64,000 bases of DNA from Ostrinia nubilalis (taxonomy: Eukaryota; Arthropoda; Insecta; Lepidoptera; Crambidae), in the NCBI RefSeq assembly GCF_963855985.1, contig NC_087104.1, forward strand, positions 14,446,001 to 14,510,000, given 5' to 3'. Position 1 is the first letter of the stretch. The number at the start of each line of letters is the position of its first letter. The notes under the pieces are model-generated. The model ran no database searches. It saw nothing but the letters and a program-made list of their open reading frames with translations, and was not told the origin of the DNA. This document shows, in pieces, positions 44,439-54,399 of the stretch. The position numbers and the translations under genes were made by a program.

Positions 44439-44572
44439 TTTGAAAATTAAAAATAACTTGAAAAAATCGAACTGCCTAAGGCGGGAATTGAACCCACGAC
44501 CTTCCGCTTGCCGGGCGACTGCTCTTCCCGCCTTAGGCAGTTCGATTTTTCAAGTTATTTATAATTTTCAAA
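44439..44572. repeat. 48-bp-arm hairpin with tRNA-like loop
   Basis: 44439-44486 and 44526-44572 pair at all but about two positions ('tttgaaaatta' ... 'atcgaactgcctaaggcggg'). The minus strand of the inner stem and 39-nt loop reads 'agagcagtcgcccggcaagc', 'ggaaggtcgt' and 'gggttcaattcccgcc', i.e. the D-loop end, anticodon region and T arm/B box of a tRNA-like SINE head. So a SINE promoter fragment sits at the tip of a long inverted repeat. Confidence 0.85.
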
Positions 44573-45773
44573 TTAGTTTGAGATGCGACTCTTAACGCTA
44601 AAAATTAAATAACTAAACAATTGTATTGCTTGAAATCAAAACTGTATATCTTACGTGAAAATTATGTCAAAAGTCCACTATTGCATGCCATGGCAGCCTA
44701 TAATTAAGATAGCACCTAGTCCTAAGAAAAAATATGTATATAAGTAAACCCCTCTGCTTGTACTTGTGTCTGTCTTGTTGGTTGTCCTAAATGAATAAAA
44801 AAAAACAACAATTAACTCGCAAATTCGTAACACACTCGTAACGTAAGCGTATTAGCTCCACGAGCGAAGGACTAACGAGAATCTTTAAACAAAATCATGT
44901 AATTTGTTTTATTTTATTTCACCAGAATGTATCTGTGTGAGCGAACCGGAAGCAACAAAAACGAACACAATTTATCTATTTACTTATAATAAATATTGAA
45001 TTAGGTATTTGGGAGAGAGGTAGGAATCAGCAGTGACCATCTTAAGGTTTTAAGTATGATGATCAAGACGAAGATTAAAATAAAATCCAAAAAATAATAA
45101 TAAAATAAATTACACTATTAATAAAAGGGGAAATCAACTCGAACTGCATTAGATCTACTACTTTAAGTTTAAGTATTTAGTCCACTTCATAGAGTAAGCT
45201 CTTACTGATTTTTAAAGTTGTCATTAGTTAAATATTGAGTTGGGTTTTGAGACGTAGAGTAAATCTTTACTAATTAACTAATTACATGCAAAAATATATG
45301 ATTAAAAAATACGATCTTGCTTTTAGGTATTTCGTTCCTTCAAGGGTTCCAAATTCTGTTTTGATAACTCCCGGCCTAATTAATTTTAACTTTGCTGTAA
45401 CTTTTAGGGCAGTCCATTTTAACTGCCTTCGGGGATGGCCCGTTTCGTCTATGAACAAGTTATTAACAATTACGAGTATTTTCGTTTCATTGTTTTGCTG
45501 GATTCAATATTGAGTTATATCTGACTAGAAAAGTTTGGATTTATTAACTCTTGTAGTCAGAGCTTCATAAAATATCTATTAACACGATGGAAAACTTTCA
45601 AATAATGTAAATAGAATTAATGTAAGAAATAGTAAAAAAAACGTAATATCAATATTATTTTAATCAACTCATAATGTTGTCAGTTTCAATTGCATTTCAA
45701 AAATCAAATATTACAACAACATTATTGTTGTTAGGACACTAAAGTACTATGCATAAATAAGTGTTACCACTTA
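44573..45773. other. No gene recognised
   Basis: 'gtacttgtgtctgtcttgtt' to 'aaatgaataaaaaaaaac' (44760-44810) may be the 3' end of a retroposon with an A-rich tail; nothing else stands out. The frame 45286-45513 has no signature. Confidence 0.4.
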
Positions 45774-45804
45774 TCCCAACTAATATTATAAATGCGAAAG
45801 TAAC

Positions 45805-45857
<53 letters not shown>

Positions 45858-46038
45858 TACGCTTTCCCGCTTAAACCTCGCAACCGATTTTGATGAAATT
45901 TGGCATAGAGATAGTTTGAGTCCCGGGAAAGAACATAGGATAGTTTTTATCCCGGTTTTTGAAACAGGGACGCGCGCGATAAAGTTTTTCTGTGACAGAC
46001 AAAATTCCACGCGGGCGAAGCCGCGGGCGGAAAGCTAG
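45774..46038 (+). mobile_element. Helitron-like element with (TCTG)13 microsatellite
   Basis: 5' TCCCAACTAATATTATAAAT preceded by A; microsatellite of 13 tctg units at 45805-45856; 'gattttgatgaaatttggca'; 3' hairpin 'gcgggcgaagccgcgggc' then 'ggaaagCTAG' followed by T. The 265-bp element is identical to 59027-59259 outside the microsatellite. It resembles the lepidopteran elements reported to carry hitch-hiking GTCY microsatellites; I place it with Helitrons because of the ends. The minus frame 45786-46010 is an artefact. Confidence 0.85.
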
Positions 46039-46764
46039 TTTATGCATAAATTACTTGAGCTTACATACTAGCTAGAATGATCAGGATGATCAGGATGATT
46101 AGGTAACTATTTTTACATGTTTAGGCTATCGCAAATAACATACCATGTTTTTCTCCTTCAAAAATCTTTCGCAACCATAAGGGCTGGCTCACACAGGCCG
46201 TTTTTTAGCAACACGTTGAATATGTAACATGGGGCCTAAAGTATTACCCTGCGTTAGCCCCGACTCTGGGCTCCAGCATAAAGTATGCGCGACTCTGAGC
46301 GGGCTGCCTTCAAGTCCTGATTTATAGCTGACTGTACTCTTTTCCAACAGAATTCCCCACATTTTTCAACAGAACCCTTAACTCGTTGGGGTAAAGTTTT
46401 ATTTGGAATGTTAAATTTTGCAACAGTATTTCATGTATGGATGTAAGAATATGCCAGCGCAGACTCTGTTTTACTTGAATTATTTCTAGTTATTTGAAAA
46501 TGACTTTTCACTTATTTTCTGATAGGCGAAGCAAATTAATCTTAATTCAAGGACTTAGATGCGTAAGTATTTACATGCTAACCCAATTCAAATTCAAGCG
46601 TAAAATTATCGTCTGTAATGAATGAAATTTTACTTACACAGACTAGAATCTACTTTGGAGATCAAAGGGCCATTTAAGACCCGCCTAAGTTTACAACTAG
46701 CTACAAAAGATGAAACTCTTATTGAAAAGACCTCATCGTATTTTTATATTTAGGGCAATTCTTA
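46039..46764. other. No feature recognised
   Basis: Short repeat 'atgatcagg' twice near 46078-46096; otherwise featureless AT-rich DNA. Confidence 0.5.
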
Positions 46765-46882
46765 GGCTGAGTTGCACCATCTTACTTTAACTTTGACAAA
46801 CGTCTAAAACCTATCAAAGTCCATACAAAAAACACCAGTTATTGTAATTATTACGGTTAAACATAGGTGGTGCAACTCAGCC
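46765..46882. mobile_element. MITE, GGCTGAGTTGCACC family, best copy
   Basis: Perfect outer 18 bp: 'ggctgagttgcaccatct' left, 'aggtggtgcaactcagcc' right but for one base. TTA on both sides (46762-46764, 46883-46885). 118 bp, TWA target as in PIF/Harbinger MITEs. Confidence 0.88.
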
Positions 46883-47070
46883 TTAGAGTTAAACCATGTA
46901 ATCCGTTAAGAGCTGATGGCAGATGGAGTCACCTTGTAAAATGTGACAGTATTTTGGCAAAAAAATGTGAGGACTTTTCAACGAGATGTGGAATCTATAC
47001 AAAGTTGCTTACAAGTTTTTCTACCCTTATTTTTGAGGCCCGGAAAGACCCGACGACCCCTAATCTTTTC

Positions 47071-47148
47071 TATGCTTGGAAAAGAAAAACCGAAATAATC
47101 TTGCTCAATGGCATGAACCAAACGAAGCCGCGGGCAAAAACTACTGTA
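47071..47148 (+). mobile_element. Helitron-like 3' end fragment
   Basis: 'aacgaagccgcgggcaaaaa' then 'CTACTGT' resembles the plus-strand 3' terminus of the gcccgcggc family, with CTAC in place of CTAG. Only the last 30-80 bp can be matched. Confidence 0.4.
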
Positions 47149-47444
47149 TAATAACGTTAAGCGAAAAACATTAGCCCACTCAATTTAATCTGTGTCTACT
47201 AAGTTAAAACATAACGACTCCATCCAGTTAATATTACCCCGAATTACTCTCGCTTCCGTTAAAAAAGATACAACGTACAATTTGAGTTTAATTAAGAAAT
47301 CCAATAGACGGCTGGATCACAGCCGTCAATTATAAACACATTAGAACGTGTATTAATACGATAAAGGCCGTATTAGAGGGTACAGTCCGCCGCAGAAACA
47401 AGTTCATGCTCCTAAAAGTTCAATATATCTATTTACTTACTTTA

Positions 47445-47560
47445 TATTTATTTATTTATCTTATTTAAAGACTTTATTGCACACACAACAATGTTCCGTA
47501 CAAAAAGGCGAGCTTAATGCCATAAGTCATTCTCTACCAGCTGACCTTGAGCAAAACAGA
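47445..47560 (-). mobile_element. SINE-like fragment, 'aaaaggcgagcttaatgcc' type
   Basis: 'aaagactttattgcacacac', 'gttccgtacaaaaaggcgag' and 'cttaatgccataagtcattc' form the reversed 3' part of a repeat I recognise as common in lepidopteran genomes. The tail on the minus strand is rich in aataaata. The head is not seen. Confidence 0.55.
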
Positions 47561-47588
47561 GATATTGGTGATTTATAAATTAGTTTGA

Positions 47589-47694
47589 CTTATGCCCGTT
47601 TTCACCATCAATCCCTAATTTTTAAGTGACCCCTATGAATACAAAATTCCTGTTACCATAGGGGTCACTTAAAAATTAGGGATTGATGGTGAAA
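47589..47694. mobile_element. MITE, second copy of the 26357 family
   Basis: Arms 'gttttcaccatcaatccctaa' (first 20 bases) and its complement ending 'gattgatggtgaaa' are perfect over 37 bp; the outermost right 12 bp are lost. The central spacer differs from the first copy. Confidence 0.85.
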
Positions 47695-48563
47695 TCTGAA
47701 TTTTAAGATTTACTGAAAATTTTATGCCCCTAAATGTTCGATAGCTATCTAATTTTGTAGGTTTTGATACTAAAATTAAATTTTCTTTTACTAAACTATA
47801 GGTACTTACGGCAGTTGCGGCTTTGCTCGCTTGGATTTCAGTGTGTATTTTTATCATGCAGGAGTCTCCGGTCCACAGACAGGCTAAGAAAGTTATTTTG
47901 GAATATAAAAATATTAGTACTCAATTTGCTTGACTTTCTTGCCCAAAATTCATATTTCCATTAAGTGCTTAATTTGAGTTCATCTCAAATCGCACGAGTG
48001 ACAAAAAAAAATGAAAAACGCGTTTGGGAGTTCCTGGGAATAAACTAGAAACTGGAAAACTTTCCTAAAATATACTCAGAAGATTTGGTTGGCTTGTGAA
48101 GGAGGTATAATTAAAAATGACTGATGCTATAATATTGAATGTATCTATTTGCCTGACTGTACCTAACCGCAATTACAGTTCAAATCGAAGTAGGTGTAAA
48201 TGGTAAGCCGGCGGTAAGTACACGTTCCCACTTAAATTAACAGGTTATTAAGAAACAAACATACCAATTATACTCATCAGCTTTTTCCTTAACTTCTTTT
48301 AAAACGGTCAATTCCCTTAACAAACTTTTTTGACTGTGAAATTTTATAAATATTTAAAGCATTAGAAAGCAGGTATTTATAATGGCCGGCAATCACCCTA
48401 TATTTTTCTTAGTACGTAGATGTTAACAACTGATTGATATTACCTTGTTGTTAAACTGTTTGAGCCGTAGACGTCGGGAAGTTTCGATAAGATCAAGTAA
48501 AATAGAAAATTAATATATAATAATATTTATTTAGTCATTCAATCATATTACTTTACCATTATA
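47695..48563. other. No feature recognised
   Basis: Opposed frames at 47669-47857 and 47764-47964 have no signature. AT-rich. Confidence 0.5.
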
Positions 48564-48752
48564 GTAGCTTTTGCCCGCGGCTTCACCTGCGTGAAATTTA
48601 GTTTGTCACAGATCGTCATAAATTATAGCCTATATATTATTCTGGGTTATTAACATTAATAGTGTAAAGTCAAAATCCTTTCAATAGTTTTTGCGTGAAA
48701 GAGTAACAAACATCCAGACATCCAAACTTTCGCATTTTTATTATTAGTAGGA
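48564..48752 (-). mobile_element. Short Helitron-like element, sister of 16567
   Basis: 'tagcttttgcccgcggcttc', 'gatcgtcataaattatagcc', 'gcgtgaaagagtaacaaac' and 'attattagtagga' match 16567-16771 with about a dozen differences. The terminal tetramer on the minus strand is CTAC. Confidence 0.65.
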
Positions 48753-48932
48753 TAAACCATGCCTGTACCAGAGAGAAATCAATATTCCAGTCCCTAAAAA
48801 CAGGACTCCTTACTCGTAGTTAGGGATTAGCAAATCTTCTGAGATACTTAATAATGTTATCACTTCTGTAAGAGTCTGCATTTGTTGCGTTAGCTATTTG
48901 CCTACGACACAAAAAAGAAATGAAATTTTGTG

Positions 48933-49090
48933 CCCGCGTTTTCGTCCACGCGAAATTAAGTTATTCACAGAAAGTCCCACATACACTAAAAATTATTAAC
49001 TCAATATCATTGTAAAATAAAGAATAGGCCGTATGATATTTTGAACAATAGTACGTACTGTAAAGCGTCATCGAAATCCAATCATTAATT
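48933..49090 (-). mobile_element. Helitron-like fragment, decayed
   Basis: 'tgtgcccgcgttttcgtcca' plus 'cgcgaaattaagttattcac' and 'gtaaagcgtcatcgaaatcc' follow the order of the 16567 family, with many substitutions. Confidence 0.5.
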
Positions 49091-49139
49091 TGACTGTAAC
49101 TATTTTCTCACACCCCGTTCATCATTAATCACATCTGAC

Positions 49140-49265
49140 CCACTACTACCACTGCCTCTGGAGGGTCGTATCGCAAGCTCCATCGGCCCCCGCGGTCCGA
49201 CAAGCACCCCCGCGGGCGCCGTCACGTTGACACTCGACACCCGGACATACCCGAATTAATGCACC
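49140..49265. other. GC-rich island without a frame
   Basis: 'cggcccccgcggtccgacaa' and 'gcacccccgcgggcgccgtc' make the GC-richest 100 bp in the window that is not part of a recognised repeat. No open frame, CRE or TATA box accompanies it. It could be a regulatory element or an old SINE head. Confidence 0.35.
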
Positions 49266-49978
49266 GCTTGATTGACCCAGTTATATTTATATTATTGTCC
49301 ATTTTGGTTGCAAACTCACACGGATTACAGTCATGTAAGATAATCTTATTTAGCTTATTCTAGACATGCGAAAGTAATTTTGTACTTCAGGGAAGCGTAT
49401 AAGGCTGATTGGTATTTCCTACCCGACAAATGATGGCAAAATTGGTATTAAAATTGCTTTTCAGTAGGCCTAGGATATGCGCCACGATAAGCGTTTATCG
49501 CGCCATTTTATCTATTTAACGCGATAGGCCCATACATTTGACGTCTAAAATCAAGATTATGTCACAACAATAAACAGTGCTACATACCATCATGTTAATG
49601 GACATCGTTATCATTAGCTAAGTAACTCGACAGCCGTTCTTTCCACAGACTCGTATTTAGCCGATTGAAGGAAAACTAAACTTAGGCCAATTCCTACAAA
49701 ATATATGTGCATGAACATTTAATTTTTGTGACTGAAATGAAAAATAATCGGATTTTCTTGCTCCTGAAAAGTTTACCAAAATGAATTTATGCAGACGCAT
49801 AACTCAGTCAAGATGATGTACATTTGACCAGCTTAAGTTTGACCTTAAGGCAGGCAGAAGGTGTCCTCAGTTTCTGACAGCTGATTTCCTTCAATGAAAT
49901 AACATTACGAAATAGCCTCCATACTCGCCTACGCACCGCACGCGTTTTGCCTGAGGTATTGGTAGTTCTTAAGTCAAT
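49266..49978. other. No feature recognised
   Basis: Contains 'cgataagcgtttatcg' (49490-49505), a 16-bp near palindrome, and otherwise ordinary sequence. Confidence 0.5.
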
Positions 49979-50190
49979 CTAAATATTAAACGTAAGTATA
50001 ACTCAAGGGTGACTGACTGACTGACATAGTGATCTATCAACGCACAGCCCAAACCACTGGACGGATCGGGCTGTTTGGCATGCAGGTAGATGTTATGACG
50101 TAGGCATCCGCTAAGAAAGGATTTTACGAAACTTCACCCCTAAGGGGGTAAAACGGGATCCACGCGTACAAAGTCGCGGGCGACCGCTAG
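49979..50190 (+). mobile_element. Short Helitron-like element, tgac-microsatellite family
   Basis: TCTAAATATTAAACGTAAG start, three tgac units, 'gtgatctatcaacgcacagc', 'gggggtaaaacgggatccac' and 3' 'cgcgggcgaccgCTAG' followed by T. A 10-base deletion ('gctg[aaattt]ggca') separates it from the 57222 copy. Confidence 0.78.
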
Positions 50191-50440
50191 TCCTAGTATA
50201 AATAGTTAGTATACTTATTTTAAAGCTAGAATATTTTCCACGTCTTCTTACCCCAGCGAAGATGCTCGGTCCGTTGACCCGTACCCCCCTAAAGTATGTC
50301 AGTACGTAAACTGTATTTTCCTACCACTCCCCACCAATTACCATTACGCGCTCGCACCGATATGAAAGAAACTCAAATTAGTTTTAGGCACGAATTCCAG
50401 GGCAAGGAGAGCGATAGAAAATAGGAAAACTATTTCATTA

Positions 50441-50553
50441 AATTGCACCACCTAACTTTGAACGTAACTTTAACAATAATCGGTGTTTTTTGTATGGAGT
50501 TTGACAGGTTTTTGATGTTTGTCAAAGTTATAGTAAAATGGTGCAACCTAGCC
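50441..50553. mobile_element. MITE, GGCTGAGTTGCACC family, left end eroded
   Basis: 'ttgcaccacctaactttg' left and 'atggtgcaacctagcc' right; TTA at 50438-50440 and 50554-50556. The outer seven bases of the left end are changed. Confidence 0.78.
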
Positions 50554-50814
50554 TTAATAGGTTTACATCAAGTTTTTTGGGGAATTCCTCTCTTTAAGTT
50601 TATGTAACTTGTATTGAGAGGAATCCACTCTTTCGTCCCATCCATTATTCTACCTTTTTATAGGTACTTACAATAAGTAATTACCCGATAAACCTGTGGA
50701 TGAGTGAAAGATTGGTTACTGAAGTCGATGCGTATTTGTTTTGTCGTTTGTTTTATAAATGCATCGATACGCAAGCTTTTGTTTCATTTAGCTCAGAGAA
50801 TCGGTAGATGAAAA

Positions 50815-51060
50815 TAGAAAGAAAGAAAAAAAGAAAGAAACATTTATTGCCATGGACATCACAAAAGACAAAAGAGGTAAAATAAAAAAAAAAGCAAATA
50901 AGACAGAGGTGACATAAAACATACAATGAAAGAGCAAGTAAACTAAGCAGTGCCACCCTGTCGCACAGCGATGCCCATCGCAATGGGACCCCACTCAGCA
51001 TATGCCGTGGCCCCCGGTGAGGGAGGCCACGACGCTGGTTTTCAGTGTGCCCCATGCCGA
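50815..51060 (-). mobile_element. Retroposon-like element with 'gacgctggttttcagtg' head, aaag tail
   Basis: (aaag)n then 'aaacatttattgccatggac', and at the far end 'gaccccactcagcatatgcc' and 'cacgacgctggttttcagtg'. The last block recurs at 62508-62524, and 'cgctcagc' plus 'ggcgcccgc' text at 61690 and 62460. Order and tails suggest minus orientation. Frames 50753-51055 and 50788-50994 are not considered genes. Confidence 0.55.
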
Positions 51061-51728
51061 GTGAGAGTCACGGACACGGAAAAATAAGTATGACTACGGA
51101 CTACAAATAAAAATAAACATTATTAGTATGTTATCCATCCAACAGCAGATTTTGTTTTATTTTGACTTGCTCTTAATAACAATTATATCCGAAATCACGA
51201 TGTGATCTATGGAAGAGCGAGCATACCTACCAAGTAGAGGTACTATTATGTAGGATACGTGTCCGTGAAATACAATGTGAGAGTTATTTACTAGTAACTC
51301 CTATAATTATAATAAGCTAGTTTATTTCTTTGTAATTGTTTTCAGTTGGATATTACCTAGAAGTGTTTGTCATTCTTATTCTGTTGATATCTATTTCTTC
51401 TGTGCAAATATTTTTCTTCTGAATTGCTGCGACATCAACAATCTAATCTTAGAAATGGACCTTAATGATTATTGGAGCCGATTTCAATAGCTTTGTTACA
51501 GTACTACATTTGTTTTTATACAGGGTGACAGTGATACTCTTCCTATTCCTTGAAAAGGGTAATACTAGAGATTATTAGCAACAAATTAATTATGTGTGGT
51601 GAAATTAAAATTTTCTAAAAAATCGAAGAACCGTCTCATCTCGATTACCATCCAGATTCGACGCGGTTCACTGGTATAACCCATTTCAAGGAATAGGTAG
51701 TATCCCAATCACCCTGTGTTAATATCTT
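51061..51728. other. No feature recognised
   Basis: AT-rich. 'acagggtgacagtgatactc' (51521) and 'caatcaccctgtgt' (51708) form a loose inverted pair around the stretch just before the minisatellite, with 'ttcctattccttgaaa' pairing with 'tttcaaggaataggtag'; this may be a TIR element of about 200 bp (51518-51718). Confidence 0.4.
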
Positions 51729-51908
51729 TATATCGCTATCCTGCCTTATATCGCTATCCTGCCTTATATCGCTATCCTGCCTTATATCGCTATCCTGCCT
51801 TATATCGCTATCCTGCCTTATATCGCTATCCTGCCTTATATCGCTATCCTGCCTTTTATCGCTATCCTGCCTTATATCGCTATCCTGCCTTATATCGCTA
51901 TCCTGTCC
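51729..51908 (+). repeat. 18-bp minisatellite, 10 units
   Basis: The unit 'tatatcgctatcctgcct' repeats with an exact period of 18. Units 1-7 and 9 are identical; unit 8 has one change (tttatc) and unit 10 ends 'tgtcct'. The period is a multiple of three, so open frames run through on both strands (51716-51931 plus as YRYPAL, 51645-51950 minus as QDSDIR), but there is no gene evidence. Confidence 0.95.
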
Positions 51909-53136
51909 TACACCACCGGCCTTACTGTTAGTTATTTTGCGTGAGGGCACACGATATTTTTATTCATGGCGTTTAATAATAGAGTACGGTCGTGAACTAT
52001 GGCTGACTACGAAATCGATCGCTTTATGTTTATCAATATTAATGGACGCTCGTTCCATCTGTGAGTACATAGGCCAAATAAAAGTGTTTATATAAATATA
52101 GAATATACTTCTGTTGAACGATTTTGCAACAAGTATTAGAAGTCTACTGTAGTACTAGTAGGATTTTAACACTTGAAATTAAATAAAGAAATGGGAGCTC
52201 AAAATTCGATTCGAACTTATAGATGCTTGATGCTAAGCTGACTCTGTCATCATTGTGGTCATTTAGTCTCCACAGCAGGAGCAAGACCCTTTCTTATACA
52301 CAGAAGGCAAACGGAGGATTTTACCTGCATTCCCTACGCATTGTATTGGGATATTTTTTTTTGTATTCTAGGCTAATCATAGTCTTCAATATAATTCAGT
52401 AAATTCATAATTATAATTTGAGTGTAGGTATGGTTTCGTGATATGAACTTAGTTGTTTATTCATGAACCAGAACAAATAGCTTTAATTTCTAAAGACTGT
52501 CATTATTCTTTTATATTTTAACAAGTACATAAAAACAGCAAATAAATAAATCTATGACTATCCTTTGTCCCATCGATGCAACGCGTTATAGCAAGCTGTA
52601 AACGCCATCCAACTACGGCCTATTCATCATCACAACACTAATTGGCCCATAAAAGTTTGCACTATAAAGACGTCTGTAACACATTACCATACTGAGCTGT
52701 GCAAGAAAAACAATTCCTCAACACCAATTTACAGGCCAATAACTGTCGAGCTGAGCGAGCGAGCGAAATGAGCGCGTAACGACGTCTGCGCATCTAAAAA
52801 TGGTTAACGAAGCTATAAATCAGGGGCGCACTAGTTCGCCGTTTGTCGACGATGCATTATTGCGTTACAGCCCACCAATCAGGCGAACGTTAAATGAGCG
52901 GAGTGCTGCACACTGGCACGTCAAAATAAAAGTTATTCATTATTCTGTCCAGAACATCATTTTCCGAAAGTTCATCTGCCCTAATTATTGAATTAAACAC
53001 TACTTCACGTCACTCAGCAAGCTATGAAAAGGTCTATGCCCGATCATTTGAAAACAGAGGACCAAAATCGGTACTCTTAGTAAAAATCTGTAGCAAGCAA
53101 AAGTCAGGAGTCAGGACTGTAGAGTGGTCGAGTACC
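51909..53136. other. No gene confirmed
   Basis: 'ccacagcaggagcaagaccc' and 'cacagaaggcaaacggagga' (52272-52318) look like part of a dispersed repeat, not identified. Around 52750-52930 lies a moderately GC-rich patch with a 63-codon frame (52800-52991) without any known domain. Confidence 0.4.
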
Positions 53137-53224
53137 TTTATTCGGTTAAGGACAGATTCTGTTTAGGACAAAATAGGTTTACGACAGATTCTCTTTAAGA
53201 CAGATTCGTTTTAAGACGGATTTT
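53137..53224 (+). repeat. Word repeat: (TTTA)AGACAGATTC, four to five copies
   Basis: 'ttaaggacagattctgttta', 'ttacgacagattctcttta', 'agacagattcgtttta' and 'agacggattttg' follow one another at a spacing of about 20 bp with one short unit. The style resembles the arms of the foldback elements at 31933 and 36866, but no inverted partner is seen. Confidence 0.7.
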
Positions 53225-54009
53225 GTACAGTCAAGAAAAAAATGTTTTAACCAACACAACGTCTCATGAAAATCCGTTTTTAAATAGAGCTAACCGATTC
53301 CCCCTACTAATATAAAATTATGGAAAACTTCCTTCTATTTTATGTTACTCTGGTACCTACTGTGTATTACGCGACGTCTCGCCAATCGTAAAACGCCCCT
53401 GATAGGTGCGCTGGGCAGAATTTTAACCTACTACTAGTTTCAATGTGGTTCAAAATTTGCTCACCATATTTTTCTGCCAAGATTTTATCAAGAACGTTTC
53501 GTGTTTTGGAGAATACTTAGCTAATTTATTACATTATCATTAAGTAAAAGCGTGATTCAAATTTTTTATAGATAAATAGGTTAATATAAATAAAGTAAAT
53601 AAACAAAAAACATTTTTTTTTCACCGGAGCAAGATAAATAAATAAATAAAGCCTGTTGAAAACTGAAATCAATTGTATCATACCTACGACTCTATCCTTC
53701 ACCATATTGTGTCCTTTACAACAAAATTCCACTGAACTAGTAATTCCATATCCTAACCAAACTCACATCTAATAATTGTGCGTGTGCAATTGCAGCTGTA
53801 TCAAACGACGGCCACAGAACCTGTGCTTTTCCCGGAATATCGCGTTACGAAACCATAAATGCTGCCCGAAGGCTGCCCGAATTGTGTTCCATGCACCGAC
53901 CTGGGATAATTATTGCGGGAATCCGAATAACAAGCGATAGCTGTGCGATATTGAGTTACATCCAGATTGTAGAGTTCGGGAATAACGATATCAAATATAC
54001 CTTTGACTG
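53225..54009. other. No feature recognised
   Basis: A/T-rich, with an 'aaataaataaataaa' run at 53636-53650 that could be a degraded retroposon tail; the minus frame 53529-53732 is low complexity. Confidence 0.45.
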
Positions 54010-54017
54010 ATCTGGAC

Positions 54018-54391
54018 CAGGGATGTTAGGGATATGAAGTTTCGGTTATAGATACGGTTACGGATATTAAATCATTTTGGATTATCCGAAAGTTTCGGGT
54101 ATTAAAATTTTAAAAAGGTAAAATTCAAGTAGCATGATACTGCGCAACCCACATAGCCACTTTATGTACTATGACGATACCTATGATGAAAATAAAACAG
54201 GCGGGTATGTCAGAATGGTGCCAGGGAAAGCCAGACAAGAAACAAATATTAAAAATATTAAGATTTAGACTCTGCCATTATCCGATACTATCCGAAACTT
54301 TTAAATCGGTTTCGCTTACGGTTACGGATATTTTTTTATTTCGGATATCCGATAGTTTCGGTTACGTTTACGGATATCCATAATATCCCTG
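54018..54391. mobile_element. hAT-like non-autonomous element, 374 bp
   Basis: Ends CAGGGATGTTAGGGATAT and CAGGGATATTATGGATAT (complement) are flanked by 'atctggac' (54010-54017) and 'gtctggac' (54392-54399), an 8-bp target duplication with one change, the hAT signature. Subterminal words 'cggttacggatat', 'atccgaaa' and 'tttcggtta' recur on both sides. The 70-codon frame at 54171-54383 has no transposase motif. Confidence 0.88.
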
Positions 54392-54399
54392 GTCTGGAC

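Noticed and set aside
45786..46010. Minus-strand protein shared with 59022-59231
   Set aside because: The identical frames come from identical Helitron-like repeats; the QTDR run is the microsatellite.
51645..51950. Repeat proteins (QDSDIR on minus, YRYPAL on plus)
   Set aside because: Both frames exist only because the minisatellite unit is 18 bp; no start context, conservation or flanking coding sequence.
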